A DNA stretch of 33,495 nt from Spongiactinospora gelatinilytica (lineage in GTDB: Bacteria > Actinomycetota > Actinomycetes > Streptosporangiales > Streptosporangiaceae), in the NCBI RefSeq assembly GCF_003236385.1, contig NZ_POUA01000034.1, positions 1-33,495 of the forward strand, read 5' to 3'. A model generated the notes under the pieces. It was given only the letters and a program-made list of their open reading frames with translations, made no database searches and had not been told where the DNA came from. This document shows, piece after piece, positions 14,533 through 22,386 of this stretch; the stretch's first letter is position 1, and the number at the start of each line of letters is the position of its first letter. A program made the translations under genes and the position numbers.

Positions 14533-15784
14533 GGCCGGCAAGGAGCCGGGCGGCGCGAGCGTGCAGGTAGCGCTGCTGGGGGAGGCTGGTGGTGCGCTCG
14601 GCCGCGGTCAGATAGGCGGCGCGCGCCGCGGCATGGTCCCCGGCCATCTCCAGCAGGTGCCCGCGTACGGCGTGCGGGCGGTGGTCACCGGCCATCCGCC
14701 CGTCCGACTCGATCGCGGCCAGCAGCTCCAGGCCCGCCCGCGGGCCGCGGGACATCGCCACGGCCACCGCGTGGTTCAGCGCCACCACGGGATTGCCCGC
14801 GATGCGCAGCAGCACCTCGTACAGGGCGGTGATCTGCGGCCAGTCGGTCGAGGCGGCGTCGGGTGCCTCGTCGTGGACGGCGGCGATGGCGGCCTGGAGC
14901 TGGTAGGGCCCCGGCGCGCCCCTGGGCAGGGTCCGCGACAACAGCGCCAGGCCTTCGGCGATGCGCCCGGCGTCCCACAGCGTGCGGTCCTGTTCGGCCA
15001 TCGGGATCAGCGACCCGTCCGGGCCGGTGCGGGCCGGTCGCCGCGCGTCGGTCAGCAGCATGAGCGCCAGCAGCCCGGCGACCTCGCCGTCCCCGGGCAG
15101 TAGCCGGTGCACGATGCGGGTCAGCCGGATCGCCTCGGCCGACAGCTCGGCGCGGTGCAGGACCGGGCCCGAGGTGGTGACGTAACCCTCGTTGAAGATC
15201 AGGTACAGCGCGTGCAGGACCGCGCCGAGCCGTTCGGCGCGCTCGGCGGGGGGCGGCGCGGCGAACGGGATGCCGCTCGCCTGGATGCGCTGCTTGGCGC
15301 GGGTGACGCGCCGGGTCATGGTCTGCTCGGGCACCAGGAACGCCCGGGCGATCTCCGCCGTGGACAGGCCGCCGACCGCCCGCAGGGTGAGCGCGATCTG
15401 CGAGGCGGGGGTGAGCGCGGGATGGCAGCACATGAACAGCAGGATGAGGGTGTCGTCGGAGTCGGCGGGCGAGCGCGCGGAGTCCGGGGCCAGGCTGTGG
15501 GCGAGCGGTTCGCGCCGCGCGGCGGCGTCCTCGCGGCGGCGGCGGGACTGCTCGGCGCGCAGCAGGTCGGTCAGCCGGCGCGAGGCCACCGTGATCAGCC
15601 AGGCCGCGGGGTCGTCCGGCCTGCCGCCGTCCGGCCAGCTTCGGGCCGCTGCCAGCAGCGCCTCCTGGACGGCGTCCTCGGCGGTGTCGAAGTGCCCGTA
15701 GCGGCGTACGATCGCGCCGAGGACCCGCGGCGTGAGCTCGCGCAGCAGGTCCTCGGTCCCGGCCTGGCGCATCGGGCCGCTCAC
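14525..15784 (-). CDS. ECF RNA polymerase sigma factor with C-terminal TPR-like domain (ECF42-like)
   Basis: The start is GTG 15784, overlapping the stop of the DGPF gene by four bases; ATG 15772 is an alternative. The product is about 419 residues. Sigma region 2 spans about 10-85 (RRYGHFDTAEDAVQEALLAA, then PAAWLITVASRRLTDLLR). Region 4 is near 125-175 (ALTLRAVGGLSTAEIARAFL, then TRRVTRAKQRI). The long C-terminal part begins with LYLIFNEGYVTTSG and has helical repeats, characteristic of the ECF42 group. That group is known to be encoded beside DGPF (YCII-related) proteins, exactly as here, and has no classical anti-sigma partner. The trigger is unknown. The operon promoter may be autoregulated. 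Confidence 0.9.
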   Translation of the reverse strand: MSGPMRQAGTEDLLRELTPRVLGAIVRRYGHFDTAEDAVQEALLAAARSWPDGGRPDDPAAWLITVASRRLTDLLRAEQSRRRREDAAARREPLAHSLAPDSARSPADSDDTLILLFMCCHPALTPASQIALTLRAVGGLSTAEIARAFLVPEQTMTRRVTRAKQRIQASGIPFAAPPPAERAERLGAVLHALYLIFNEGYVTTSGPVLHRAELSAEAIRLTRIVHRLLPGDGEVAGLLALMLLTDARRPARTGPDGSLIPMAEQDRTLWDAGRIAEGLALLSRTLPRGAPGPYQLQAAIAAVHDEAPDAASTDWPQITALYEVLLRIAGNPVVALNHAVAVAMSRGPRAGLELLAAIESDGRMAGDHRPHAVRGHLLEMAGDHAAARAAYLTAAERTTSLPQQRYLHARAARLLAGPS

Positions 15785-16203
15785 GCCTCGATCTGTGGCG
15801 GGCCGCCGGCGATCGGCCGCACGTCCACGTACCACTCGTGGGAGAGGGCCGCGTCTCGCGGGTGCGGGGTACCGGCCAGCAGCGCGGCGATCTGCGTGGC
15901 CCGGTCGAAGCTGTCGCACTCCACGATCGTGTAGCCGGCCAGGACCTCCTGGGTCTCGGGGTAGGGGCCGTCGGTGACGACCGGCACCCCGTCGCGCAGC
16001 TCGACCCGCCGGGCGTGCACCGGGGCGCTGAGTCCCTGGCCGTCCACGAACTCCCCGGACTCCACCAGGTCCCTGTTCCACTTCTCCATGAAGGCGTGCA
16101 GCGCGGCGACGCCCTCGTCCGGCCACGGCGGGGTGTCGCCGGGCTTGCCGGTCAGGAAGTCGTAGTCCCGCTGCGACCCGAACATCATGATCATGTATTT
16201 CAC
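15781..16203 (-). CDS. YCII-related DGPF-domain protein, partner of the sigma factor
   Basis: The 140-residue protein shows the YCII fold and the eponymous motif as DGPY at 78-81, followed by ETQEVLAGYTIVEC and the family's acidic RATQIAALL helix. The start is GTG 16203 with GAGGAGA upstream; MKYMIMMFGS is the usual first strand. It overlaps the sigma factor start (GTGA). In the ECF42 system of Streptomyces the sigma factor drives its DGPF genes; the molecular role of DGPF proteins is not settled. A second, broken DGPF gene is at 20674-20938. Confidence 0.9.
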   Translation of the reverse strand: MKYMIMMFGSQRDYDFLTGKPGDTPPWPDEGVAALHAFMEKWNRDLVESGEFVDGQGLSAPVHARRVELRDGVPVVTDGPYPETQEVLAGYTIVECDSFDRATQIAALLAGTPHPRDAALSHEWYVDVRPIAGGPPQIEA

Positions 16204-16256
16204 CGGTGTCTCCTCTCGGTCGGCGCCCGCTTTCCCCGGCGCCGCTCACCAGGTAC

Positions 16257-16283
16257 GTCGGAGCGAGCATGCCGGACCGGACA
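16257..16283 (-). promoter_or_regulatory. Candidate ECF-type promoter for the DGPF-sigma operon
   Basis: On the minus strand TGTCCG (16283-16278) is followed after 17 bases by CGAC (16260-16257), about 54 bases before the GTG start. ECF42 promoters are described with a TGTCGA-type -35 and a CGA-type -10 element, so this is one mismatch away. It would make the operon self-activating. Short motifs of this kind occur by chance in GC-rich DNA. Confidence 0.3.
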
Positions 16284-16335
16284 CGCCGGCCGCCTCGCGG
16301 CACATGTTACGGACGCCGCCCCTCAACGGGGCCGG

Positions 16336-17106
16336 TCAGTGCTCGCGGGTGGCGATCAGGGCCGCGACGCCGTCCAGGAGGCGGTCCAGGCCGTAGGCGA
16401 AGGACCGCTCGGGGTCGTAGGCCGCGTCGAACTCCTGGCCGGCGGCCACGCCCACCCGGGTGGCGGTGGGGTAGCGCTCGGGCTGCAGGACCTCCGCCAG
16501 GATGGGGGCGGCCCGCTCCCACCACTGCTGGTCGGTGACCGCGGAACTGTCGCGTACGTGTACGGCGTGCAGCGCGCCCCTGGCCGCGCCGTGCACGTAG
16601 TCGTTGATCATCGAGAGCGTCAGGTCCATCTCCACGTCGGTCAGGCCGATGCCGTCCAGGGCGCGCAGCTCGTAGTCGTACTTGGCGACCAGGTTGGGGC
16701 CGAGCGGCGGGCGGCTGGTGGCGACCTGGAGCAGCCAGGGGTGGCGCAGGTACATCGCGCGGTTTTGGTGGGCGATGTGCCGCAGCCGCCCGCGCCAGCC
16801 GCCGGGGAGGTCGGCGGGCATGTCCAGCTCGCCGTTGACGGTGTCGAGCATGAGGTCGATCAGCTCGGCCTTGCCGGGGACGTAGGTGTACAGCGACATC
16901 GCGGTGACGCCGAGCTGTTCGGCCAGGCGGCGCATGGACAGGGCGGGGAGCCCTTCCTCGTCGGCGACGGCGACGGCGACCGCGGCGATCTGCGGCACGG
17001 TCAGCTTCGGCTTGGGGCCGCGCCGCGGGCGCTCCTGGACGCCCCACAGCAGTTCGATGCTGCGCCGTGGGTCACCGCTGCCGCTGTACTCGGTCGTCAT
17101 CCTCAC
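16336..17106 (-). CDS. TetR family regulator with TetR_C_1-type ligand domain
   Basis: The 256-residue protein has a tail of about 35 residues before the helix-turn-helix (KLTVPQIAAVAVAVADEEG, then SMRRLAEQLGVTAMSLYTYV at about 60-80). The YVPGKAELIDLMLD motif and the long C-terminal domain belong to the tetracycline-repressor-like C-terminal family. Its start is GTG 17106 with GTGGGG upstream; ATG 17100 is an alternative. It is divergent from the DrrA-like ABC genes at 17185-18929, and the shared intergenic region carries a perfect palindrome. Repression of the exporter released by its drug-like ligand is the likely arrangement. Confidence 0.9.
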   Translation of the reverse strand: MRMTTEYSGSGDPRRSIELLWGVQERPRRGPKPKLTVPQIAAVAVAVADEEGLPALSMRRLAEQLGVTAMSLYTYVPGKAELIDLMLDTVNGELDMPADLPGGWRGRLRHIAHQNRAMYLRHPWLLQVATSRPPLGPNLVAKYDYELRALDGIGLTDVEMDLTLSMINDYVHGAARGALHAVHVRDSSAVTDQQWWERAAPILAEVLQPERYPTATRVGVAAGQEFDAAYDPERSFAYGLDRLLDGVAALIATREH

Positions 17107-17122
17107 ATTGTCCCCACCAGAA

Positions 17123-17172
17123 ACTCTCTACGCTGTACGGTATTCTATGTTACTCTCTACGCTGTAGAGAGT
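17123..17172. promoter_or_regulatory. TetR operator pair between regulator and ABC exporter
   Basis: ACTCTCTACGCTGTA occurs twice, at 17123-17137 and 17152-17166, 29 bases apart. The second copy extends into a perfect palindrome, ACTCTCTAC-GCT-GTAGAGAGT (17152-17172), so there is one full site and one half site. The full site ends 13 bases before the ATG of the ATPase gene and would block its promoter. A TATTCT box lies between the copies (17141-17146). Confidence 0.75.
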
Positions 17173-17184
17173 TTTGGAGGTGTG

Positions 17185-18129
17185 ATGAGCGATTCCCCCG
17201 GCACCGCCGTACTGGCCGAGGGCCTGCGCAAGAGCTATCGCGGGTCCGCCGCGCTGGACGGGCTGGACCTCGACGTCCCGGCCGGCGCGGTGTGCGGGCT
17301 GCTCGGACCCAACGGGGCGGGCAAGACCACCACCGTGCGGATCTTGTCGACGCTGCTGCGCGCCGACGCGGGCCGCGCCCTGGTGGCCGGCCACGACGTG
17401 GCCCGCGACCCGGCCGGCGTACGGCGCAGCATCGGCCTGGTCGGCCAGCACGCCGCCGTGGACGAGCAGCTCAGCGGGCGGCAGAACCTGGAGATGTTCG
17501 CCCGGCTGTCCCACCTGGGGGCCGCCGCCCGCCGCGCGGACGAACTGCTCGCGCGCTTCGGCCTGGCCGACACCGGCCGCAAGCCCGCCGGGCGCTACTC
17601 CGGAGGCATGCGACGGCGGCTCGACCTGGCCGCCGGGCTGATCCTGCGCCCCAAGGTGCTGTTCCTGGACGAGCCCACCACCGGCCTGGACCCCGGCGCG
17701 CGCAACGAGATGTGGGACGCCGTACGCGATCTGGTGGCGGGCGGGACCACCGTGCTGCTCACCACCCAGTACCTGGAGGAGGCCGACCGCCTGGCCGACA
17801 TGATCTGCGTCATCGACCACGGGCGGGTCATCGCGCGCGGCACGCCGGAGGAACTGAAGTCGCGCCTGGGCGGCGACCGCATCGACGTGGTGGTGCGCGA
17901 ACGGCGCGACCTCGCGGCCGTCACCGAGATCCTGGCCAAGGTGGGCCTCGCCGAACCGCGCGCCGAGCCCGCCGTCCGCCGGGTCAGCGTCCCGGTGGAG
18001 GAGCGGGTGGCCGCGCTCGGCGACCTGACCAGGGCGTTGCGCGAACGCGACATCGCCGCGGAGGACATCGCGGTGCGCCGGCCGACGCTGGACGAGGTGT
18101 TCCTGACCCTGACGGGAGGGCGGTCATGA
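17185..18129 (+). CDS. ABC exporter ATP-binding protein, DrrA-like
   Basis: The 314-residue ATPase has Walker A GPNGAGKTTT at 41-50, the signature YSGGMRRR at 138-145, Walker B VLFLDEPTTGLD at 158-169, and the H-loop region TTQYLEEADRLAD with Gln-Tyr in place of the usual Ser-His. These features and the C-terminal DUF4162-type tail (RPTLDEVFLTLTG) mark the daunorubicin-resistance DrrA family. It overlaps the permease start by four bases (ATGA). TGGAGG at 17175-17180 precedes the ATG. It energises export of a drug or lipid-like compound at the membrane and is probably repressed by the divergent TetR protein. Confidence 0.92.
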   Translation: MSDSPGTAVLAEGLRKSYRGSAALDGLDLDVPAGAVCGLLGPNGAGKTTTVRILSTLLRADAGRALVAGHDVARDPAGVRRSIGLVGQHAAVDEQLSGRQNLEMFARLSHLGAAARRADELLARFGLADTGRKPAGRYSGGMRRRLDLAAGLILRPKVLFLDEPTTGLDPGARNEMWDAVRDLVAGGTTVLLTTQYLEEADRLADMICVIDHGRVIARGTPEELKSRLGGDRIDVVVRERRDLAAVTEILAKVGLAEPRAEPAVRRVSVPVEERVAALGDLTRALRERDIAAEDIAVRRPTLDEVFLTLTGGRS

Positions 18130-18929
18130 CCGCGATGCTCGGACGGCTCGGCTGGGCCGTCGCCGACACCTGGACGATCACCAGGCGCGACCTGACGCAC
18201 TGGGTCAACCAGCCCGCGCAGATCGTGATCGGGCTGCTGTTCCCGGTGATGATCGTGCTGATGTTCGGCTACCTGTTCGGCGGGGCCGTCGCACTGCCGG
18301 GCGGCGGCGACTACCGGGAGTTCCTGATGCCCGGCATGTTCGCGATGACCATGCTGTTCGGCATCGAGACGACCTTCGCCGCGGTGGCGGGGGACGCCGC
18401 CAAGGGCGTCACCGACCGCTTCCGGTCCATCCCGATGAGCGGTTCGGCGGTCGTGGCCGGGCGCAGCGTCGCCGACCTGCTCAACTCCGTCCTCGGCCTG
18501 GCCGTGATGGTGGTCTGCGGGCTGGCCGTCGGCTGGCGGTTCCATGAGGGCGCGGGGCGGGCGGCGGCCGCGTTCGCGCTGCTGCTCCTGCTGCGCTTCG
18601 CGATGTTGTGGGTCGGCATCTGGCTCGGCCTGGTGGTGGGCAGGCCGGAGATGCTGGCGGCGATACAGATCCTGGTCTGGCCGCTGACGTTCGTGTCCAA
18701 CACGTTCGTGCCGCCGGAGACGATGCCCGCCTGGCTCGCGGCGGTGGCGCAGTGGAATCCGCTGTCCGCCACCGTCGCGGCGATCCGGGACCTGTTCGGC
18801 AACCCCGGACCGGCGGGCGCCTCCTTCGCCGCCGAACACGCGGTCGCGCTGGCGCTGGCCTGGCCGCTCGCGCTGATCGCGGTGTTCGCTCCGCTGGCCA
18901 CCCGCCGCTACCGCGACCTGAACCGCTGA
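18126..18929 (+). CDS. ABC-2 type exporter permease, DrrB-like
   Basis: The 267-residue membrane protein has six predicted helices (starting near residues 32, 70, 115, 153, 180 and 237). The ABC-2 features include ITRRDLTHWVNQPAQIVIGL before helix 1, FRSIPMSGSAVVAGRSVADL in the cytoplasmic loop, and VSNTFVPPETMPAWLAAVAQ followed by NPLSATVAAIRDLFGN near the end. With the DrrA-like ATPase it forms a two-gene exporter. The transport direction is outward by family; the substrate is not visible. Transcription should stop at the strong palindrome at 19097-19126. Confidence 0.92.
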   Translation: MTAMLGRLGWAVADTWTITRRDLTHWVNQPAQIVIGLLFPVMIVLMFGYLFGGAVALPGGGDYREFLMPGMFAMTMLFGIETTFAAVAGDAAKGVTDRFRSIPMSGSAVVAGRSVADLLNSVLGLAVMVVCGLAVGWRFHEGAGRAAAAFALLLLLRFAMLWVGIWLGLVVGRPEMLAAIQILVWPLTFVSNTFVPPETMPAWLAAVAQWNPLSATVAAIRDLFGNPGPAGASFAAEHAVALALAWPLALIAVFAPLATRRYRDLNR

Positions 18930-19096
18930 CCACGCCGGCGGTGTTCGTGGGGCGATCCGCGTCGCACGGGCGCTGCCGGTCAGGGGCGGGGCGGGAGTAC
19001 ATCGAGGCTCAGGGCTCCGAAGCCTGACGTCCTCGCTGGTCCACGACTGGCTCACCGGCGTGCTGACGGCACGGACCGGTCGAGGGCGGCCGGACC

Positions 19097-19126
19097 ACCG
19101 GCCCCGCCCCCGGGGGCGGGGCCGGT
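19097..19126. terminator. 30-base perfect GC palindrome between convergent genes
   Basis: ACCGGCCCCGCCCCC and its exact complement abut without a spacer, four bases beyond the RidA stop and 168 bases beyond the ABC permease stop. It is the strongest hairpin I see in the window and sits where both transcripts should end. Between 18930 and 19096 I see no gene. Confidence 0.65.
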
Positions 19127-19130
19127 CGCG

Positions 19131-19526
19131 TCAGGCTACGGCGGTGCCCTCGAGCTCGACCATCAGGGCGGGGAGCGCCAACCGGGTGACCCCGAGCATG
19201 GTGGTGGGCGGCGCCGCCCCGGCGGCGCCCAGCCTGGAGGCCAGCACGCCGTAGTGCTGGAAGAGCAGATCGACGTCGGTGGTGTGGACGTTGAGCCGGA
19301 CGAGGTCGGCCAGGGACATGCCGGCCTCGCCGAGCACGGCCTCCAGGTTGTCCAGGCTCGACGCCAGTTGCGCCGCCATGTCACCGGCATGCTCGGGCTT
19401 GCCTTCCGCGCTCATCGCGGTCTGCCCGGAGCAGTACAGGGTCCGGGTGTGCCCGGAGACGATCTCGCCCTGGTTGTACCCCATCTCAACCGACCACGGC
19501 CACGGGTTGACCGCCGTTCGCTGCAT
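19131..19526 (-). CDS. RidA/YjgF family protein
   Basis: I choose ATG 19526 (MQRTAVNPWPWSVEMGYNQ), giving 131 residues, the usual length of the family; a longer frame from 19586 adds 20 atypical residues. RidA features are GYNQGEIVSGHTRTLYCSGQT near the start, LASSLDNLEAVLGEAGMSL in the middle and LPALMVELEGTAVA at the end. Canonical RidA deaminates reactive enamines; whether the catalytic arginine near position 105 is kept is uncertain here. It is divergent from the WYL regulator at 19664, which probably controls it. Confidence 0.88.
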   Translation of the reverse strand: MQRTAVNPWPWSVEMGYNQGEIVSGHTRTLYCSGQTAMSAEGKPEHAGDMAAQLASSLDNLEAVLGEAGMSLADLVRLNVHTTDVDLLFQHYGVLASRLGAAGAAPPTTMLGVTRLALPALMVELEGTAVA

Positions 19527-19623
19527 TGCCACATCGGCTCCGTTCGATCTATCGGAAGTGGATACGTACATCGGCTCGGTGGCCACCGTCCTCGACGTCG
19601 CGGTGGCAAGCCTCCCAGCGAAT

Positions 19624-19642
19624 CACGACATCCTTTGTCGTG
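19624..19642. promoter_or_regulatory. Inverted repeat upstream of the WYL regulator
   Basis: CACGACA-TCCTT-TGTCGTG is a perfect seven-base inverted repeat 22 bases before the WYL start, in the 137-base region shared with the divergent RidA gene. Its place and its AT-rich context suit the operator of the WYL protein. Confidence 0.6.
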
Positions 19643-19663
19643 TATTCCGGTAAATTTTTCGCT

Positions 19664-20644
19664 ATGCGTGCCGACCGGTTGGTGTCGCTGGTGCTGCTGC
19701 TGCGCCAGCGCGGCCGGTTGAGCGCGCCCGCGCTGGCCCGCGAGCTGGAGGTGTCCACCCGCACGGTGCTGCGCGACATCGAGGCGCTGTCCGCGGCGGG
19801 CGTCCCGGTCTACGCCGAACGCGGCCGGCACGGCGGCTTCGCGTTGTCGCCCGGCTTCCGGACCGAGCTGACCGGGCTGAACCACGACGAGGCCCTTGCC
19901 CTGCTGGCCGCCGGATCGGGGCGCGGCGAGCAGGTGTTCGGCCTCGGCCCGGCGCTCGCCTCGGCGTTGCGCAAGGTGGCCGACGCGCTACCGGAAGGCC
20001 ATCGGGCCACCGCGAGCGACGCGGCCCGGCGATTCCTCATCGACCCGGAGACCGACCTGCTCTCCCGCCGGCTGGTCACCGAGGAGGTGCCCGACACCAC
20101 GATGATCAAGGTCCGGAGCGCGGTGCTGGCCGGACGCAGGCTGCGCATCCACTACGCGGCCACGGGCCGGCCGCCGCAGTGGCGCACGGTGGACCCGATC
20201 GGCATGGTCACCGTACGCGACCGGGTCTACCTGCTGGCCACCAGATCCGGCGAGGACCGCACCTACCGGCTGTCGCGAATGCTGGCCGCCGAGGAGCTGC
20301 CCGAACCGGCGCAGCGACCGGACGAGGTCGAGCTGGACCGGCTGTGGCGGGAACGCTGCGCGCGGTTCCTGCCCGACCAGATCCCCGTGCGGGTACGGGT
20401 GAAACCGGCCCGGCGGGAGCAGTTGACGGGCACCGCGCTGGCCGTCCGCACCGAGGAACCCGGCAGGGAACCCGACGCGGACGGCTGGCTCCGGCTGGAG
20501 GTGACCTACCAGGACGCATGGCACGCCGAATGGGCGCTGTGGCAGCTCACCACCGATGCCGAGGCCCTGAGCCCGCAGTGGTTGCGCGACTCCCTGCGCG
20601 ACCGCGCCGCCGCGATCGCCGCCCGCTACGCGGCGTCACCCTGA
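19664..20644 (+). CDS. WYL-domain transcriptional regulator (YafY/DeoR-like)
   Basis: From ATG 19664 the product is 326 residues. The N-terminal helix-turn-helix spans 4-60 (LVSLVLLLRQRGRLSAPALA, then VSTRTVLRDIEALSAAGVPV). The WYL domain lies around 145-215 (RLRIHYAATG, then VDPIGMVTVRDRVYLLATR, then TYRLSRM), with a C-terminal WCX extension. The canonical Trp-Tyr-Leu is VYLLATR here. WYL proteins sense a small ligand or nucleic acid. It is divergent from RidA with an inverted repeat in between, the usual arrangement for this family and its single target. No damage is visible, unlike the WYL fragment at 26300. Confidence 0.9.
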   Translation: MRADRLVSLVLLLRQRGRLSAPALARELEVSTRTVLRDIEALSAAGVPVYAERGRHGGFALSPGFRTELTGLNHDEALALLAAGSGRGEQVFGLGPALASALRKVADALPEGHRATASDAARRFLIDPETDLLSRRLVTEEVPDTTMIKVRSAVLAGRRLRIHYAATGRPPQWRTVDPIGMVTVRDRVYLLATRSGEDRTYRLSRMLAAEELPEPAQRPDEVELDRLWRERCARFLPDQIPVRVRVKPARREQLTGTALAVRTEEPGREPDADGWLRLEVTYQDAWHAEWALWQLTTDAEALSPQWLRDSLRDRAAAIAARYAASP

Positions 20645-20673
20645 CGGTCTCCGACCTTGCATGACATGGCCGG

Positions 20674-20938
20674 TCACATCTCCATGCCCGCGCCGTTCAT
20701 CAGCGGCCGGACCTCCATGCCGGTGTAACGGGCGTCCGGCCAGCGCGCGGCGATCTGCGGTGGCCCGTTCCAGGCTCTCGCACTCGACCAGGCAGTATCC
20801 GGCCAGGTGTTCCTTGGCCTCCAGGTAGGGCCCGTCGGTGACGGCGGGCACCCCGTCGCGCACGCGTACCGTCCTGCTGTTGAACGGATCGGCCAGCGCC
20901 TCGCCGCCGATCCACTCAAGGAAACCGGAAAGGAACAT
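20674..20938 (-). pseudogene. DGPF (YCII-related) protein, truncated and frameshifted
   Basis: The frame from 20938 reads GGEALADPFNSRTVRVRDGV, then VTDGPYLEAKEHLAGYCLVE, which is the core of a DGPF protein with the DGPY motif. The usual first 40-45 residues are missing; in their place the frame opens just after the stop of the upstream DUF4097 gene. Near 20755-20765 one extra base shifts the frame, and QIAARWPDARYTGMEVRPL continues the family in the other frame to a stop at 20674. No sigma factor gene is next to it, unlike the intact DGPF gene at 15781. Confidence 0.75.
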
Positions 20939-20946
20939 CTCCGCGG

Positions 20947-21789
20947 TCAGGCGCGGTGGATGAAGATCTCGCCGTAGGAGGTGCCGGCCCGTACCTCGAC
21001 GGTCTCATCGGAGGGCAGCGGGCCGTCCGCCGCGGCGAGCGACGTGCGCACCCCGCCGTAGGGCGCGCTCACATCCAGCCAGGCGGCGCTGCCCGGCCGG
21101 ATGCCCACCTCCAGGTCGCCGTAGCCGGTCTCCAGGGTGATCGAGCCGCGCACGGCCTCGCCGACGCGGATGCCGCCGGTGGAGGTCCTGGCATCGACGG
21201 AGGCCAGCGCCAGGCCCACCGATATGTCGCCGTAGGCGGTGCTCAACCGGCTGTCGCCGGTCACCTCGCCGACGGTGATGTCGCCGTTGGCGCTCTTGAC
21301 CACCGCGGTGCCGTCGATCCTGCCGACCCTGACCGCGCCGTTGGCGGCGACGATGTCGGCGGGCCCGTGCGTCGCGGCCACGGTGATGTCGCCGTTGGCG
21401 CTGTCGGCGCGCAGCCTGCCGGTGCGGTCGAGCCAGATGTCGCCGCTGCCGGTCTTGAAGGTGGACTCGCCGAGCCGGCCCTGGGCGTGGATGTCGGCCG
21501 CCCCCTCGGCCTCGACGCGCGACCCGGCCGGCAGGTCGATGGTCACCTCGACCGAGCCGCCCCACCCGAACAGCGAGATCGTCCGGCCCTTGGCCGCCTT
21601 CACCAGCAGGTGCCCCTGGGAGAAGTCGACTTTGGTCTGCTCGGCGGCCCGTACGTCCGCCTCGTTGAACGCGTCGCTGGGGCGCACCTCGACGAGTGTG
21701 TCGCCGCGGTCGCCGGCGTTGATCCGGACACTGCCGGTGCCGATCGAGATCGTGGCGGAGATCGGCTCGGGCGTGTCGAATGCTGGCAC
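20947..21789 (-). CDS. DUF4097-family beta-strand-repeat protein
   Basis: The 280-residue protein consists mainly of repeated short strands of the DUF4097 (bactofilin/adhesin-like beta-helix) type. The recurring unit looks like SANGDITV, TGSGDIWL, TAYGDISV, TSTGGIRV, TGYGDLEV and TSYGEIFI, spaced about 20 residues apart. There is no signal peptide, so it is probably cytoplasmic. The start is GTG 21789 with GAAGGAGGGC upstream. It follows the HicB-like gene on the same strand by 74 bases; this pairing recurs in actinomycetes and suggests a joint function, perhaps with the HicB-like protein as regulator. The role is unknown. Confidence 0.85.
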   Translation of the reverse strand: MPAFDTPEPISATISIGTGSVRINAGDRGDTLVEVRPSDAFNEADVRAAEQTKVDFSQGHLLVKAAKGRTISLFGWGGSVEVTIDLPAGSRVEAEGAADIHAQGRLGESTFKTGSGDIWLDRTGRLRADSANGDITVAATHGPADIVAANGAVRVGRIDGTAVVKSANGDITVGEVTGDSRLSTAYGDISVGLALASVDARTSTGGIRVGEAVRGSITLETGYGDLEVGIRPGSAAWLDVSAPYGGVRTSLAAADGPLPSDETVEVRAGTSYGEIFIHRA

Positions 21790-21863
21790 GGCCTGCCCTC
21801 CTTCATGGGTCGCGGGGCCTTGCCGCCCCGGCGGGGGCGGGCGTCGGGTGGTGGTGATCGGGG

Positions 21864-22376
21864 CTAACGGACCCAGCCGGTGTAGCGGTGCCCGGTCTGC
21901 TGCCGCCGGGGCGTGCGGGCCCGGCCGCCCTCGCCCTGGACGGCGGCGGTCAGGGCCCGTACCAGCCAGGCGTTGAGCGACAGGCCCTCCCGGCCGGCGG
22001 CCTCCTCGATGCGCGCCTTCAGGTGCTCGGGGACGCGCAGCGAGACGCGTGCCGGGCTCCCCTCATCGGCGTCGGAGACGGGCGGCACCGGGGGAGCCGG
22101 GTCGCCGCCGGGCTCGGGGGCCTGGCCGTGCGGCTGCGGCACGGTCACCACGAACCGCGGGTCGCGCCCGCGCAGCCGTACCTCGACCGAGCCCGGCGCC
22201 AGATCGCGGGTGATCTCGCCCGCGGCCGCGGACAGCGCTTCGAGCAGGGCGAGCCGGGCGGCCGGCTCCAGGGCCCCGGTCAGCCGCTCGGCGACGGCAC
22301 GGGACTCCTCCCCACCGGTCGCGGCGGCGGCCGCGAGCTCATGGCGGAGCCGGTCGACGTACGGCATCAGATCCAT
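21864..22376 (-). CDS. HicB-like protein with C-terminal ribbon-helix-helix domain
   Basis: The 170-residue protein has an alanine-rich helical N-terminal part (1-60), a short beta segment (VEVRLRGRDPRFVVTVPQ), a proline-rich linker (82-105) and a ribbon-helix-helix DNA-binding domain at about 108-146 (ARVSLRVPEHLKARIEEAAG, then LSLNAWLVRAL). It ends in a basic tail. It resembles proteins annotated as HicB-family antitoxins, yet no HicA toxin gene lies nearby; the partner is the DUF4097 gene downstream. Two near-identical eight-base sites directly upstream suggest autoregulation. Confidence 0.82.
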   Translation of the reverse strand: MDLMPYVDRLRHELAAAAATGGEESRAVAERLTGALEPAARLALLEALSAAAGEITRDLAPGSVEVRLRGRDPRFVVTVPQPHGQAPEPGGDPAPPVPPVSDADEGSPARVSLRVPEHLKARIEEAAGREGLSLNAWLVRALTAAVQGEGGRARTPRRQQTGHRYTGWVR

Positions 22377-22386
22377 GGCACCACTA

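Noticed and set aside
15838-18129. 763-residue frame ending in the DrrA-like ATPase
   Set aside because: Its upstream part is a shadow of the DGPF and TetR genes; the ATPase has its own start and ribosome site at 17185.
17067-18929. 620-residue frame spanning the ABC ATPase and permease
   Set aside because: Its first two thirds are an out-of-frame reading of the ATPase gene; the real permease starts at 18126.
21864-22376. HicA/HicB toxin-antitoxin module
   Set aside because: No HicA-like small double-stranded-RNA-binding protein is encoded on either side; only the DNA-binding partner is present.
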